From positions 167,084 through 231,083 of the forward strand of contig JAGFBZ010000678.1 of NCBI GenBank assembly GCA_018398805.1: DNA of 64,000 nucleotides, read 5' to 3'. Source of the stretch: Hirundichthys speculiger (lineage: Eukaryota > Chordata > Actinopteri > Beloniformes > Exocoetidae). The position numbers and the translations under genes were made by a program. Below are positions 11,567 to 24,561 of this stretch, piece after piece; positions within the stretch are counted from its first letter, which is position 1; each line of letters starts with the position of its first letter. The notes below the pieces were generated by a model. That model searched no databases, was not told the origin of the DNA, and was given only the letters and a program-made list of their open reading frames with translations.

Positions 11567-13600
11567 GCTTCAAAATGAAATACTTTAAATGACTGTTTTT
11601 CTTGAATATACTGATATCCCACTGATTCCAGGTCAGAACTGGAACCTCCAAGGTTTTCCTTCATACAATCAAACAACAATCTTCTATGACAACCAAACGA
11701 AATCCTGCCAAATGTCTTCCAAAACACCAGGAAGAACTGTAGAAAGCTTCATGGTCTGCTTTACCACTTCATATTTCATCTGTCCCGCTGTGTGATAGAG
11801 GAAAGACGAATGACTGCCCATGGACGCGTGTGGAGGACTTATGAACCAGTACTTCATATCAATCACCACCAAGGTCGGCCAAGTGTCGGCGCAGGTGAAC
11901 ATACTGTCTGATGCATGCCGCTGTGCTGGGAATCGCCATCTCACATCAGATAAATGGCGGCAATAGGTTACCTTGATACACGGCCTCAGCAGTCTGCTGC
12001 ACCACAAAACACAAACACTTTTAGCCAAATATTCATCCTGTTTGTGACAAAAGACTGTTATTTTTAGCATGACAGAGACGGATAATTACACAGGATGAAC
12101 GCTTATCTCACAACTTGTGTTTAACTTGTGTTGTTTTCTTCTTGATTCGTCTGAATTGGAGATTAAAATACAGCAGTGAGACAAAAGGTGAGGCTGATAT
12201 TAAGCTGTAAACACCATATAAACACAAACTTAAGTATAAGTTACCTCATGATGTAACTCCAAATGAGTCCAGCTAAAAATGGTCTTCAGGGTTTAGATCA
12301 GGTCACCAGGCTGAGATGAAATTTTTTTGTCACTTAAGAAAAGCTTTTGTTCCACAACCAGTTGGTTTGAGTTTTTTATTTATTTATTTTTGGTCTCTTT
12401 ACAGAGTAAAAGTACTCAAAATTAGGCCAGAGGAATTAATTTTCAACAAAAACCAGACAAAGTCTGTCAGAAAGTTGTCAGGTTCAAGAAGCAGTATGCA
12501 TGGCCTGGTCATGACCTTCCATGATTCACTGATGAGCTGGAATGGTTTGGATCATGGTGGGCATTTCATGCCTTTCTACACTTCTTTGATGAACGTTCAT
12601 TTTTATTCATAAAATTTTGTTGTGGACCTTTGTGGGGTTTTTTTTTTTTTCTTTTTTTAGTGACAGATTCCAATCAGCCTTTACACAACATGCAGTTCAG
12701 ACTTTGTCCTTGCTGAGGGCAGCCACTCTGCCATGGACTGAGGCGCCGTCACTCATGTCACAGACCTTTGTTTTGGAGTTCAGCACATAGGACTTTAATG
12801 CCATCAGCAAAAAGCAACTAAATTGTGAGCATCAAAATACTCAGTGGCCTCTTCTACAGCATTGTATTGTATGTCAGTCTTTTTTAGTGATTGATGCATC
12901 TTTTCTCACCTTCACTTTTCATGTGTTAGACAGATAAATCAGTTTGATGTTTTCCATTTGTTGTGAAACAAATGCTATAAATCAACCAAAGTTATCCGAA
13001 CAAAGTCTGGCATGTAAGATGTGTGTGTAGTAGAGTAAAGTACCACCACCCAAAAAAAAACGATGCTTTTGTATTTTCATCCAAAATGTTTTCAGCACAG
13101 TATCGTTTTCTGCATAACACTGCTGAACAATAAAGCACAGCCTGCTTCAGATAACCACAGCAGCTGTGTGAGACTGGGTGTTCAAATCTTGGACTGAACC
13201 CATTTGTTTTTGCCTTTACGTGTCGCCATCTGCTGGTAGATGTGGGAACTGCACAGCAGCGCCGTCTGAGGACAGAGGAGACCAAAGAACAGCGATGGAC
13301 ATGTTAATCTCTTTGGACTATATTCCCACAGTTACAGTAGACAAAGGACCAAACATAAGACGATTTAATTAAAATATGTGCTCAGTTTACCTACTAACTG
13401 TTATCTCTTTTTTCTTTCAAACATTCACCTCAGATCAAGGCTTACTTGGTTTCACAAGCTTTTACAATAGTTTTTTGTTAACTACTACTACTGATTTAAG
13501 GATTCTGGACTGTTCATTAAAAATGTCCTGCAAAGTATATTCATTTGGAAATTTTGGGTCTTTTTCTTCGATTAACATAAAAGAGTTAAAATGATGAATT
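11567..13600. other. intergenic, no gene recognised
   Basis: There are several frames of 60-130 codons on both strands, including 128 codons at 11,684-12,070 (-). None has recognisable domains, paired splice sites or biased composition. T-rich simple runs occur near 12,370 and 12,640. Confidence 0.5.
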
Positions 13601-13609
13601 GAAACAAAT

Positions 13610-14263
13610 TTGTGCCAGAGTGAAGTTTACATTGAATTGACATTCATTGAGTTGACATTGAATCACGCTAACCTTTTTTTGTTGTACTTCAGTTAGGATT
13701 ATCAAAATTATTTCTATTTGCTTAATGTCAGAATTATGAGAGAATTTTTTTATTACTTTCTTCAGACTCAGAAGTTTCATCCATTCAAACAGTTATATGC
13801 AAGTATAAACTCCATGAGAAAGTCGAGCCATCATACCACTCAGGAAGGCGGTGGGTTTTGTGCTCCAGAGATGAATGTGCTTTGGTGCAAAATGTGTGTA
13901 TCAACCCCAGAAAAAAAGTAAAACACCTTGTGAAGATGCTGACTGAAGCTGGTAAGAGAGGGTCACTTCTCCACAGTGAAATGAGTCCTGTACTGACATG
14001 GACTGGAAGGTTACTCAGCCAGGAAGAAGCCATTACTCCAAAAGTAGCATAAAAAAAGACAGATTACAGTTGAATGAAATGAAATGTATGTAAACTTCTG
14101 ACTTTGAAGAAAGTAATTAAAAAAAGAAATCTCTAAAAAAAGTCTGTCATTATTCTGGCATTTAGTAAATAGAAATTTTGGTAATCCTAACTGAGCTAAA
14201 GCAGGAAAAGTTTAGACTGATTTAATGTCAGACAGTGTCTTTTGAAACTTCTGGTTTCAACTG
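13610..14263 (+). mobile_element. Tc1-like transposon remnant
   Basis: On the + strand, 13,820-14,055 reads SSHHTTQEGG...EMNVLWCK...GKRGSLLHSEMS, then LTWTGRLLSQEEAI. This is the decayed translation typical of fish Tc1-like elements just before their transposase core, which is deleted here. The right end is preserved: the GGTTTCAACTG terminus at 14,253-14,263 followed by TA, after sequence matching the known subterminal region (TTCTGGCATTTAG, AATGTCAGACAGTG). The left terminus is too worn to place exactly. Confidence 0.75.
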
Positions 14264-14265
14264 TA

Positions 14266-17200
14266 TTATCGCCATTCTTCTGTGCAGCAAGTGAAAGTCT
14301 CTTGTGTGTGTTTGTTTCAAACTCTCAGTTTCCTTGGCAACCAATTATCAAAGCCCTGAAGACGTACTAACTTACTAACATTCAATTTCTGTGTCACTCT
14401 GATCATAACCTGGATATCTGCTCATCCTCGCCACCTTCAGAGGTTCAGCCAGTTTGGACGAGTTCTAACAGCTGAGTTTTATGGTTTTACAGCACAGACT
14501 ACGCAAGGTGGCCTCTCACCTGCAACACGAGGGCATATTAGCTGACCCTCCATGGACCGTGCCAGCACGGCAAACAGACAGCATCGACCCTGCAGGCAAA
14601 CACTGACTTTTATACCACAATGACATGAACCCACAATTCATGAGGAAACCAAAACATTTAATTTGAGTAGATGACAAATATGATACTGTGTGATTCTTAA
14701 TAAGTGGAGGATAAGATTTTAAAGATAATATACACATGAATAAAAAAAAGGGGAAGGGGGTGCACTGTTTCCAAAGACAAGCAAGCCAGTTCAGCATTGC
14801 AGGCATGACCACCAAGTATTTTGATTTGTCTGTGGGTGGAGGGATAGTGAAGGCAGCATTCCAAAGGTTAAAGGTAAACCTGAAGTGATCTTTGCATAGG
14901 TAGGTCTTCTGAAGTCACATGCTTGGGAAAGCACAGCATCGAACTTAATGGGTGAGTCAATATATAACCAGATATATTGTAAAATGTTGTGTCTTTGAGA
15001 TGTCTCAGATCTTTTTAACTGGGGACCAGACACACCTCAAGTGCTTCTCAAATGCAAACACAGTCGACAGGTCAAAGCGAGGGATGCTGGTGGAGAGAGG
15101 TTAAATGGAGAATCACGTATGATTTTGTTCCTTCTAACTGCACAGAAGCTAATTCTCTGGGCTCTGACACACACTAACAACTATCAGTAGGATAATATAC
15201 TCCACCCAGCTTTATGTCTTTTATCTGCAACATAATTAAAGGGGCTAAGAATGATTCCTTGTTTAAAGTAGTAATGCACTTTCTACAGAAACAGTGAAAG
15301 CTCCCTTGCTTTGCAACCCTCATCTGGCTTTATTACCACAAGGGAAATATTTGTCCAATGTTGATTTAAAAGAAAAAGAAAACATTAAATTAGTGTGGTA
15401 TGATTCAGGTTAGTGTCAGAAAAGCTGAAAAGAAAATATAAAAGGCAAGAATTTAAGAATTAATATACGCAGATGATGTTTTAATTGTTAAAAGGACCAT
15501 TTAAAGGGAGTGTACGGAAGGATATAAAGTAATTGATAATATCATTTAATTACCACTGTAAATTTTGTAAGGTCACGGAACTTTAAAAATTATGGAATTA
15601 GGAATTTATATATATATAAATATTATAAATTGTTTATAACTTATATAACTGCATTTATTTTTATTAAAATATTGAATGATTTATATGAAAAAATTAAATT
15701 ACAAATTAGAATTTTAATTACTATTCATATTTTGATCAATTCAATGACATCAATTTCTGTAATAGTTTATAAATTATTTGTTAATAACTTAATTGTTTAT
15801 TAAGTAATAACTAAAACATGTAGCAATAATAATAATAATAATAATTCTATTATTTATTGTTTTAGTAATTTGTTTTATTTAAATAATGAGTAAATTCAAT
15901 TAAATAATTAATTTACATTTTTTTATTGTTTCTTTAAAATGTTTAATTTCCCAGTTTTTCTTGTATATTTGTATGGACTTCCTCTCTAAAGGCTCTTCAC
16001 TACTTTGCCAGAAAAATAATTTCTTTTTGCTTACATGGAAGACTGGTTCTATCTCTGTTATAGCACCATCAACAGGCAACACGGTCAGGAGTGACCATAA
16101 GTGTGTGACAATAAAATGATCCAAAAAAATATATCACAGATAACATTATTTCCTTAAACAGGTTGCTGTTGTCTTAAAGGTTTTCTGCTTAGCCAAATTT
16201 CTGCAAACTTGTCAAGGGGAGGATCAGTCATGAAAGCACACAGCTCCTGTTGACAGTCCTGTTGCTCCACAATAAACAGAAACTTGGAGAGCTTACTCAT
16301 GTTTTCAACAATGACGAGTCTGGAAATCCAGCTGTGCGTGTTTGAGCCACGATCAGATGAACCGGAGCTGCAGCAGCAAAGACCACATCTCTACATCTCT
16401 GTTTGGGGCTGCTGTAAAAACTCAAGCTGAAGAATAAACATTTATTCCAAGACTTTCTGGAAACAACAAAACAAGCTGATTTCACCATCCTTGGTGCACT
16501 ATTGAAACTGTCAAAAGCTAGTTAGCTGTTTTCCATATTTTCTGTTGTCTGAGTCTTTGACATCATGAAGCAGAACCAGAAACTGTCCTTCTCATGAATG
16601 CACACAGCCCCTTTAGTCTCCGGTAGAATCTCACCAACCTCATGACCTAGTCAACATCCCACAGTTCACAGGTCTTGTTTACACCATGTTTATTTTGCAT
16701 GAAAATACAATTAACATACATATTTAAAAAAAAAAAAAATCTTATGATGATGTATAAAGTAAGAATTCATCACTGCAAAACTTTAGAAGAGTCCAAAAAC
16801 TCTCTAATGTGTGGTATGCCCCACTTTAAAAACATTTTTATTTTCATAGCTATGAACCCTTTAAATGTTTTAAATTTTCAGTTTTTAAAACCTTTGTACT
16901 AAAGGTATATAAATGGTGAAATTCAAGCAAATTTATTTACATGCGAAAACCAGATTCAGAGCACTGAGGAGTGCTGTAAGTGATATGGAAAAAGATTCCT
17001 GTTCTGTCTCACTGTGCACTTTTTTCCTGCTCCTCGCCTGTGGTTTTGTTTATGCATGTCACACCCAGCAGAAGATTATGAAGGCTACTGCTCTTCACCC
17101 TTAACAACTTGTTTTTTTTTTTTCTGTAAATCAAATTGCTATAGTTTAGGTTATCTAAGACTGTAATTATGGGTGGAGTGGGGGACGGGGAGGAGAGGAC

Positions 17201-17324
17201 ATCTTCAAACTGGTTATATTTTCTCTCATACTTGGACTGAACTCTGTCAGTGGTTTAAAAAAAAAAATTAATCTGATTTTACATTTGACTTAATCTGACT
17301 TTCTGACAGTGCCCTGACTTTCTG
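14266..17324. other. intergenic, includes a very AT-rich tract
   Basis: No gene is recognised. From about 15,480 to 15,930 the sequence is nearly all A and T, with overlapping short palindromes and an AAT run near 15,825-15,845. The remainder has ordinary composition, with short frames that show no domain. Confidence 0.5.
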
Positions 17325-17450
17325 TTCTGTGATGGACTGGTGACCTGTCCAGGGTGGACGCCTGTCTTTCACCTGAAGAGAGCTGGGATAGACTCCAGCA
17401 GACCCCCGTGATCCTGCACAGGGTCAAGCAGGCATAGATAAGTGGCTCTC
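17325..17450 (+). repeat. short dispersed repeat, second copy
   Basis: It contains GATGGACTGGTGACCTGTCC and the AGACTCCAGCAGACCCC core shared with 9,205-9,310. The reversed copy at 56,510-56,615 has the same two blocks in mirror order, which confirms a multi-kilobase-spaced repeat family. Confidence 0.65.
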
Positions 17451-17600
17451 ACCCCACTTATTAACAGGTAGCAGACAGGTAGAACACTATAATGACTGAT
17501 TGGTTCTGAATCATTATTTGTGGCCACAAGATGAAGAAACAATTTCATTAGCTGCAAATTAGGCCTAAGAACAAAGAACTGCTGTGAAGTTCTGCATATA

Positions 17601-17966
17601 CAGTCATGGAAAAAATTATTAGACCACCATTTTTTCTTCACTTTCTTGTTCATTTTAATACCTGGTACCACTAAACGTCATCATGTGACTAAAACAGACA
17701 GAAAAGAAAACACTGAATGCATAAAAGCAGTGTTTTTGGCAGTACAACGCCATAGCTATTGATGTAAAAACTGAAGTGATTTAGGTTATAATCAAGAAAA
17801 CCATGGAAAATGGTAAGATATCAGCTCTTAAATAAAACTCTTATGAGCAATCTTTGTGGTTATCGTTATGTTTGTCAAAATAAATGTACCTTTAGTTGTA
17901 CCAGGCATTAAAATGAACAAGAAACTGAAGAAAACAAGGGTGGTCTAATAATTTTTTCCATGACTG
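17601..17966. mobile_element. TA-flanked MITE, 366 bp
   Basis: Terminal inverted repeats of about 30 bp begin CAGTCATGGAAAAAATTATT and end with their complement. TA dinucleotides at 17,599-17,600 and 17,967-17,968 are the target duplication, as in Tc1/mariner. There is no coding capacity. Confidence 0.85.
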
Positions 17967-17968
17967 TA

Positions 17969-18925
17969 TTTTTCTTAGAAATTGCATTTATAGTAAACAC
18001 CACTGGGGTGTCTTTTACAAAATGTTTATCTCTTCGGAGAGATAATAATTTCAGAAGCAGAACATGCCAAGCTTCTTATGCTTGCGCAGTTACAGATCGA
18101 GGGACTAGAAAGTTCCTCTCTAAATCTTTGAGATTTTTTTTTCCTTCAACTCAGTGAACCCTTTTTATAGGCATGCCATTAAATGTACCGTGATTTTTTT
18201 ATTGTAGTTTGGGAGTAGGTAAAACTTGATCATAGGTTAATCATTTACTTATATTCACACGACTTATTTTAGATGTAAAATGATATGTTGATACAGTCTA
18301 TCTCTACTGTATCTGTCTCCATGATAGTAGACAAATATTGCTAGCAATAAAAGCATGCACATACTCGCAAGTGTGTGTGTTATCTAAAGAGCTTTAAACT
18401 TTTAACTCTGTGTGTGTGTTTGTGTGTGTGCGTGCGTGTGTGTGAATGTAAACTTAGGCCCGTGTGATCATAATGCATGCAGCCTACAGCTAAACATAAT
18501 ACTAACTGTTACATGTTTGATCTCTTGTTGACCAGAAGTGTAAGAAAATGTGCAAGAAAGTGAAATGCTCCAGACTGAGTAGGGACAATGAACCAGTCAG
18601 CTTAGGAATAGGTTATACTTTCTGACAGTGTGTCATTATGCTATTTGTGCCCTGTTTGTGTCATTATTCTCTCTTTTAAATTGTCAGTAGTATTTTAACT
18701 TTAAAAAATTCTTGAGAGATTTAAATGTTTATTCATAAGTAAGCTCTCAGACTTTTTATTGTATTTTATTGTATTTTATTTTATTTTGGTACCACTGTAA
18801 CATTATACTAAATGAAGCTGCCTCTTCCATTTCCAACCACCAGGGGGCGTTTGATTGATCCCACTATTGATGGCTGAATTCTTGTCTTATCCACATTAAG
18901 CCTTTTGTAACTAATTGTGTTGATT
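17969..18925. other. spacer upstream of slc34a2
   Basis: No gene is seen. It contains a GT/TG-rich microsatellite near 18,405-18,445 and TTTTA-type repeats near 18,755-18,785. Regulatory elements of slc34a2 may lie here but cannot be identified by eye. Confidence 0.45.
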
Positions 18926-19079
18926 TCTCATGCTTGATCGGGTCATTTTAGTAGGTCTGACTGTGGTTCCTTGTCAGAGCTTTAGTCGCGAGCAGATCCA
19001 GGTCCAGCGCCCGGGTCCTTGTACTGTGCCCGCGCGGCGACCTTTGAACGGAGCTGCAGGTGTGCGCTCAGTGCGGCGT

Positions 19080-19087
19080 TATAAAAG
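19080..19087 (+). promoter_or_regulatory. TATA box and GC-rich core promoter of slc34a2
   Basis: TATAAAAG lies in a locally GC- and CpG-rich stretch (about 18,985-19,170). It precedes an inferred noncoding first exon that ends at 19,170 with GCAG before a GTGCGT donor. The start codon is in the second exon, after a CTAG acceptor at 19,551. Confidence 0.7.
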
Positions 19088-19557
19088 CGGCGCTGGGGCT
19101 GGAGGTGAGCATCAGGTAAGGCAGGGGAAGACTCCTGTTCACAGCTCCGGGATCAGGCTCTCCGCTGCAGGTGCGTACTCAGACTCTTGTCAACATATAC
19201 CTTATTGGGTATCTCCGAAGATGAGACATGCATCTTTAAAAAGTGACAGCTATTTTGAGACGTTCAATAGTAAAAGAGCTGAAGTTTTCTTGTGCTTTGA
19301 GATTTTTAAGTAACTCCGTGACCGAGGGGCAATAATGGGTCTCACTAGTTCTGACCCCAAGACTTTTTTTTAGCTTTGTTTTGACAGTTATACAGTCTAT
19401 ATGAAGTAGTGTATAATATTGTACTAGTACACGCTTTTTTAACTATTAAAAATTGAGTATTCATGTAACAAAACTTTTTTCACCATAATTAAAGCCTTCT
19501 TTAATGTATTGGCTTAACCTTTAGTAAATTTTCTGTTTGTCTGTTTTCTAGACAGTC

Positions 19558-22500
19558 ATGGCTCCAAGACCTCAAGAGGGGACTGATTCCTCTCCCACTA
19601 TCAGTATGTCCTTTTCTCCTTGGATCATTTTCAATTTCCTCAAACCTTTTTTTTTTTTTTTAATGATAGTTCTCTAACATTCCCTCCTGGCTGTCCTTCA
19701 TTAGATGACAAGGCTCTGGCTAAAGAGGATGCCGTGCCACCATCTTACTCCACCTTGGACCTGGTGAATGAGGAGCCTCCTGAAGAAGATCCCTGGGATC
19801 TTCCAGAACTGACAGACACGGGGATCAAGTGGTCAGGTGAGGCAGCTCGCCATTCTACCTGCCCTGGACAGCACAGATGCGTATGCAAAACCTGAGTCTG
19901 ACTCAGTGCTTTGTACTGTTTTTCTTTACAGAGTTGGATACAAAAGGAAAGATTAAGAGAGTGCTGACTGGTATTCTGAAGTTGGTTATTCTTCTTGGAT
20001 TACTCTACATGTTTATCTGCTCTCTGGATATTCTCAGCTCCGCTTTCCAGCTGGTCGGAGGTGAAAACAAAGTTTTATTTAGTGCTGTGGGTCATTAAGG
20101 CTCATCCCTGCACATTGATTTTAATTTTGGCTGATAGCTGATTGCGCCAGTTCCAACTTTGTGCTGCGTTATTGACCCGAGGGTGTGATTTTACTCAGGC
20201 AAAGCTGCTGGTGACATCTTCCAGGACAGCGCTGTGTTGTCCAACCCTGTAGCTGGGCTGGTGATCGGGGTGTTAGTCACAGTGCTGGTGCAGAGCTCCA
20301 GCACCTCCTCCTCTATTGTGGTCAGCATGGTATCCTCTGGATGTAAGTACACAAAACTTTGCTGATTTCTATAATCTAATATGTCTTTATGCAGCATAAA
20401 CGTTGAACAATAGATACATGCATTATGGAGCAAATCTGCACATTTGTGAAGCTGGAACCATCAGTCAGTGACAGCGACGCTTGGATATGATGCTGTGCTT
20501 TAATGCTACTTCTCTTCATCAGTGCTGGAAGTAGAGTCTGCAGTGCCGATCATCATGGGAGCAAACATCGGCACATCTGTCACCAACACTATTGTGGCCA
20601 TGATGCAGGCAGGAGACCGAAATGAGTTCCGCAGGTAAGCCAGAGGAAATGTTCATGAAATAGGCCAGAAAAATGAATATGCTACATGTTGACTAGTGTG
20701 TCCCTGCGCTTTCAGGGCGTTTGCAGGTGCTACAGTCCATGATTTCTTCAACTGGTTGTCCGTGTTGATTCTTCTACCCTTGGAAGTAGCCACGGGCGTT
20801 CTCTACAAGCTCACCCGCCTCCTGATTGACTCTTTCAACATTCAGACTGGAGAGGATGCCCCCGACCTGCTTAATGTCATCACAGACCCCCTCACAGAAT
20901 CCATCATCCAGGTAACATTTAGACTATGACAGTGTTGCATAATTACGATTAAAAAAAATGATTACCCTGTTCCTAAATGAGCTGTCTCCTCTTAGCTGGA
21001 CAAAAGCGTTATAAATGAAATTGCTACTGGTAGCCCCGAAGCAAGAAACAAGAGTCTGATCCAAAGGTTTTGCAACATAGAAAAAAACACGGTAAGAAAC
21101 TGAAGAGTTACATCACATGGAGAAAAAAAAAAGAAAAAGATGAGGTTCTGCAGAGAGGCACATCATGAAGCTACGCTCACCTTTGTTTTTCTCTTAATGA
21201 CTGATATTGTCCATGACATCCTGTAACCACAGTGATTAGCTTAGATCATATGTTATAAAAGGGAGAACTCTTGCATGCAGTCACAGAAAGATTATCATGT
21301 GTAGCTGCATCAATTACTGTTTTGTCTCTCTTGTTTTTGTCTTCTCTCTCTCAGACTTTCTGGAATGAGACGGTGGGGAGCTGCCCGGCTGGTGGTGTCT
21401 GTTTTGAGGATGGAAACCTGACCTGGCATGAGAAGAACTTCACTGAGATTGTTAGCCAAGAGAGATGTAAGCGTGCCTTCATCATGTTTTTTTTTTTTTT
21501 TTAAGGGGGTTGGGGGGTAGGGGGGTGCACACACTTACAAAACAATTAGGACTACCTGATACTTTAAAGTTCAGTGAAATGTGAGAGAGCCATGCAGCCA
21601 CTACAGCCTCCTTCATTCAGACCCTCTCATAGCGAGACAATAGCTACCTTTCAGATGCTGCAGAGGCTCAACTAAATCTCCCTTTACCTCATTTATCTCC
21701 TCAATAGGGCTTTTCATTCTGGCTTGCTAAAACACCTGAGTACCTCATGACCGTAAACTGCATCATTTCTTCAAATATTATACCCCTGATTGTTTAAATG
21801 AGACCCTTTATTCCCCAGTTTCATAGAATTAATATACCACCCTCTGCATGTTGGCAATGACACTGTCTTCCACTAAAATACATTTTTTTAGGATTTTTCT
21901 ATCAGGGGGTTTTACTGTGATCTAATGACTGTATTTCATCTCCAAAATGAGACATGTTATTGATTTATCTAAGTATGTGGAGGCTCTGATCTGGGGCTGT
22001 GATGCCACAGTACTCCACAGATCTATAGGGCATGCTGAATGAGAAATTTTCACTCCAAAACTAAGAACTGTTTCTTGTGTAAGTTTTTGAGTAGGTAGTC
22101 ATTTTAAAGAGATATAAATGAGTCAAGCGCACTCAAAGGATTTTTTATTTATTTTTTAATAGAAGTTTCTGTTGTCCCTCATCCTTTGCAGGTAAGCACC
22201 TCTTTGCCTGGATTGAGTTGCCGGACCTTGCCGTTGGCCTCATTCTCCTGGCCCTGTCTTTGCTCGTCCTCTGCACCTGCCTCATCCTCATCGTCAAGCT
22301 TCTCAACTCCATGCTGAAAGGACAGGTGGCTGTTGTCATCAAGAAGGTGCTGAACACAGGTACAGAAGTGGAAAAACCAAAGCAACCTTTCTCCGTGTGC
22401 CCTGAACAGCCTGTCTGATAGTCAGCACATCAGTTTCAGTGGTGATGCTTGATGAGCAATGCAGGTAAAGCCTTACCTGCTGCTTCAGGTTAAACTCCAG

Positions 22501-24271
22501 GTCCAGCTGTCCTGGTGCGTGATGCTGAAAGCTCAGGAACAGATATTGTTTTGTCAGAAATGCTCTTTTCCTCTGCTCATGTGTTTATACTGCGTTCACT
22601 TCATTGGGTTTATTACTTACCTCCTGTGTTTTTGTTTGAATACAGACTTCCCCTTCCCCTTCGGCTGGGTCACCGGCTATATTGCAATTTTGGTGGGAGC
22701 GGGGATGACCTTCATCGTTCAGAGCAGCTCTGTCTTCACCTCAGCTATAACACCTCTTGTTGGTAAGTCATCATTAGCATATTGATTTCCATTTGTTTTT
22801 TGCATAAACTGGTATTTTGTTTTCTATTGTCTACCACAATCTATCTATCTTTCTCTGATTTTCATATATATATAAATATACACAGACATATAATTTATTT
22901 ATTTTTTGGACCAGGTATTGGTGTCATTAGCCTTGAGAGAGCGTATCCTCTGACACTTGGCTCAAACATTGGCACAACTACCACATCTATACTTGCTGCC
23001 ATGGCGAGCCCTGGAGAAACACTGGCTAACTCCCTGCAGGTAAGTTAAAATATTACAGTCATGTCAGTAGTGCCGCTCTAAGAATACTGAAACATCAGTA
23101 CATCTGTTAAAAAAAGTCTGTTGTTGCTGGATCTTTGCTAAAAACTATAATGTTTCCTTGGGGATGAACTGCTTAGACCGTGTTTACTTTTCATCCAGCC
23201 GGACTGTGAGGTTTACTTTTGTGAGCTTTTTGTGCAGTCTCACCTACCGCAGTATTTGGAAGGATTTCCATTAAATCTTTGCCTGATAGTCACGATCCCC
23301 ACAGGATGTATTAACTTTGATCCCCTTAAGGCGCATTCATTAAAGGCAAAATGTCACTTGGGTGCCAGATACAAGAAGAATTATAATTATAAGCTTTTGG
23401 AGTCATTTGCAAAGTTGCCCTTGTTTGCCAAAACATCCTGTTAATGACTTTTTTTTTTAATTTGGAACAAATACCTGCAACATTAATGAAGTTTCCACCA
23501 ACTTCAGTTCTGCTTTGTCATTACTGCTAATAGACAAATGTTTCTGATGCTGAACTACACAGGTGAATGTTGTTCAACATGAATGTCACGCGTGCTGACA
23601 TCATTTTGAAAACATTAGCATTTAGCCAGGGTGAGACTTTCCAGGACCCGTATTTCATTTTTTAAACATGTTTGGATTTGAGTTACATTTTTGTTTTTTG
23701 TCTTTTCCTTTCCATGTAGATTGCACTTTGTCACTTCTTCTTCAACATCATGGGCATTGCGCTGTGGTATCCTATACCCTTTACGCGGTTGCCCATCAGA
23801 CTTGCCAGAGGACTGGGGAACAAAACAGCCAAATACCGCTGGTTTGCCGCCTTCTACCTCATTCTGTGCTTCATCATTATGCCTTTGTCTATATTCGGCC
23901 TGTCACTGGCTGGCTGGAAAGCCCTGGTCGGCGTTGGCGTGCCCATTATTGTGTTGATCATCTTTGTGATCATCGTCAATGTGATGCAGTCTCGATGCCC
24001 CCGCTACCTGCCCAGAGGCCTCCGCAGCTGGGACTTTCTGCCACGGCCCCTGCGCTCCCTCGCACCGTGGGACAAGGTGGTGACTTCCTCGTTCCTGTTC
24101 TGTGGCAGACACTGCTGCTGCTGCTGCAAGTGCAGCAACTGCTGCACAAAGAAGGAGGAGGATGTTGAAAAGCTCTCAAAGTGCAGCAGGAAGAGCCTGG
24201 AGATGTACGATAATCCAGCCATGTCTAGAGACGAAGACGTGAATGCGGACAATAAAGGAACACAGCTTTAA
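19558..24271 (+). CDS. slc34a2: sodium-dependent phosphate cotransporter 2B (NaPi-IIb)
   Basis: Apical sodium/phosphate symporter of the SLC34 family. Twelve coding exons join in phase: 19558-19603, 19705-19836, 19932-20060, 20199-20342, 20523-20634, 20716-20911, 20996-21091, 21355-21466, 22192-22359, 22646-22762, 22915-23039, 23720-24271, giving 642 residues. The family's inverted-repeat signature is present twice: QSSSTSSS at residues 134-137 onward and QSSSVFTSA at 404-407 onward, each followed by an ANIGT- or SNIGT-type motif. Asp197 in VHDFFNW is the residue linked to electrogenic transport in IIa/IIb, where the electroneutral IIc has Gly. The large extracellular loop between the halves has two cysteines and several N-glycosylation sites. 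The cytoplasmic tail carries a dense cysteine cluster ([11 protein letters not shown]), typical of NaPi-IIb, and ends TQL, a possible PDZ ligand. Confidence 0.96.
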
Positions 24272-24555
24272 TCTAAGTTAAATCTGTATCTATAGGCAGT
24301 ACTTAATTCTGGGTATGTAATGTTTTTTTTGTAATAATTTTTTCAATTTATTGTACAGACCGACTATCTGCTGTGGCTTCATGTATGACTACGAATATTC
24401 TGACTTATTTTTATATTTGATATGATGTCTGTAATACACTTTTGGTGTTATTTTCTTCACTGAAGATTTCACCTTCAAATGTTTAATGTAGCATGCAAGT
24501 GTAATATTAGTTACACATATTATCCCTCAGTATTTAAAACAATATAATATTTGTA

Positions 24556-24561
24556 AATAAA
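24556..24561 (+). terminator. polyadenylation signal, slc34a2
   Basis: AATAAA about 285 bases after the stop codon, in an AT-rich 3' UTR. Confidence 0.6.

Noticed and set aside
11684..12070. 128-codon minus frame after the elastase gene
   Set aside because: No motif, and cysteine/tryptophan-rich chance composition. It overlaps the + strand 3' UTR region.
23976..24252. Overlapping minus-strand frames rich in Ser and Cys
   Set aside because: They are shadows of the cysteine-rich tail of slc34a2 on the + strand.
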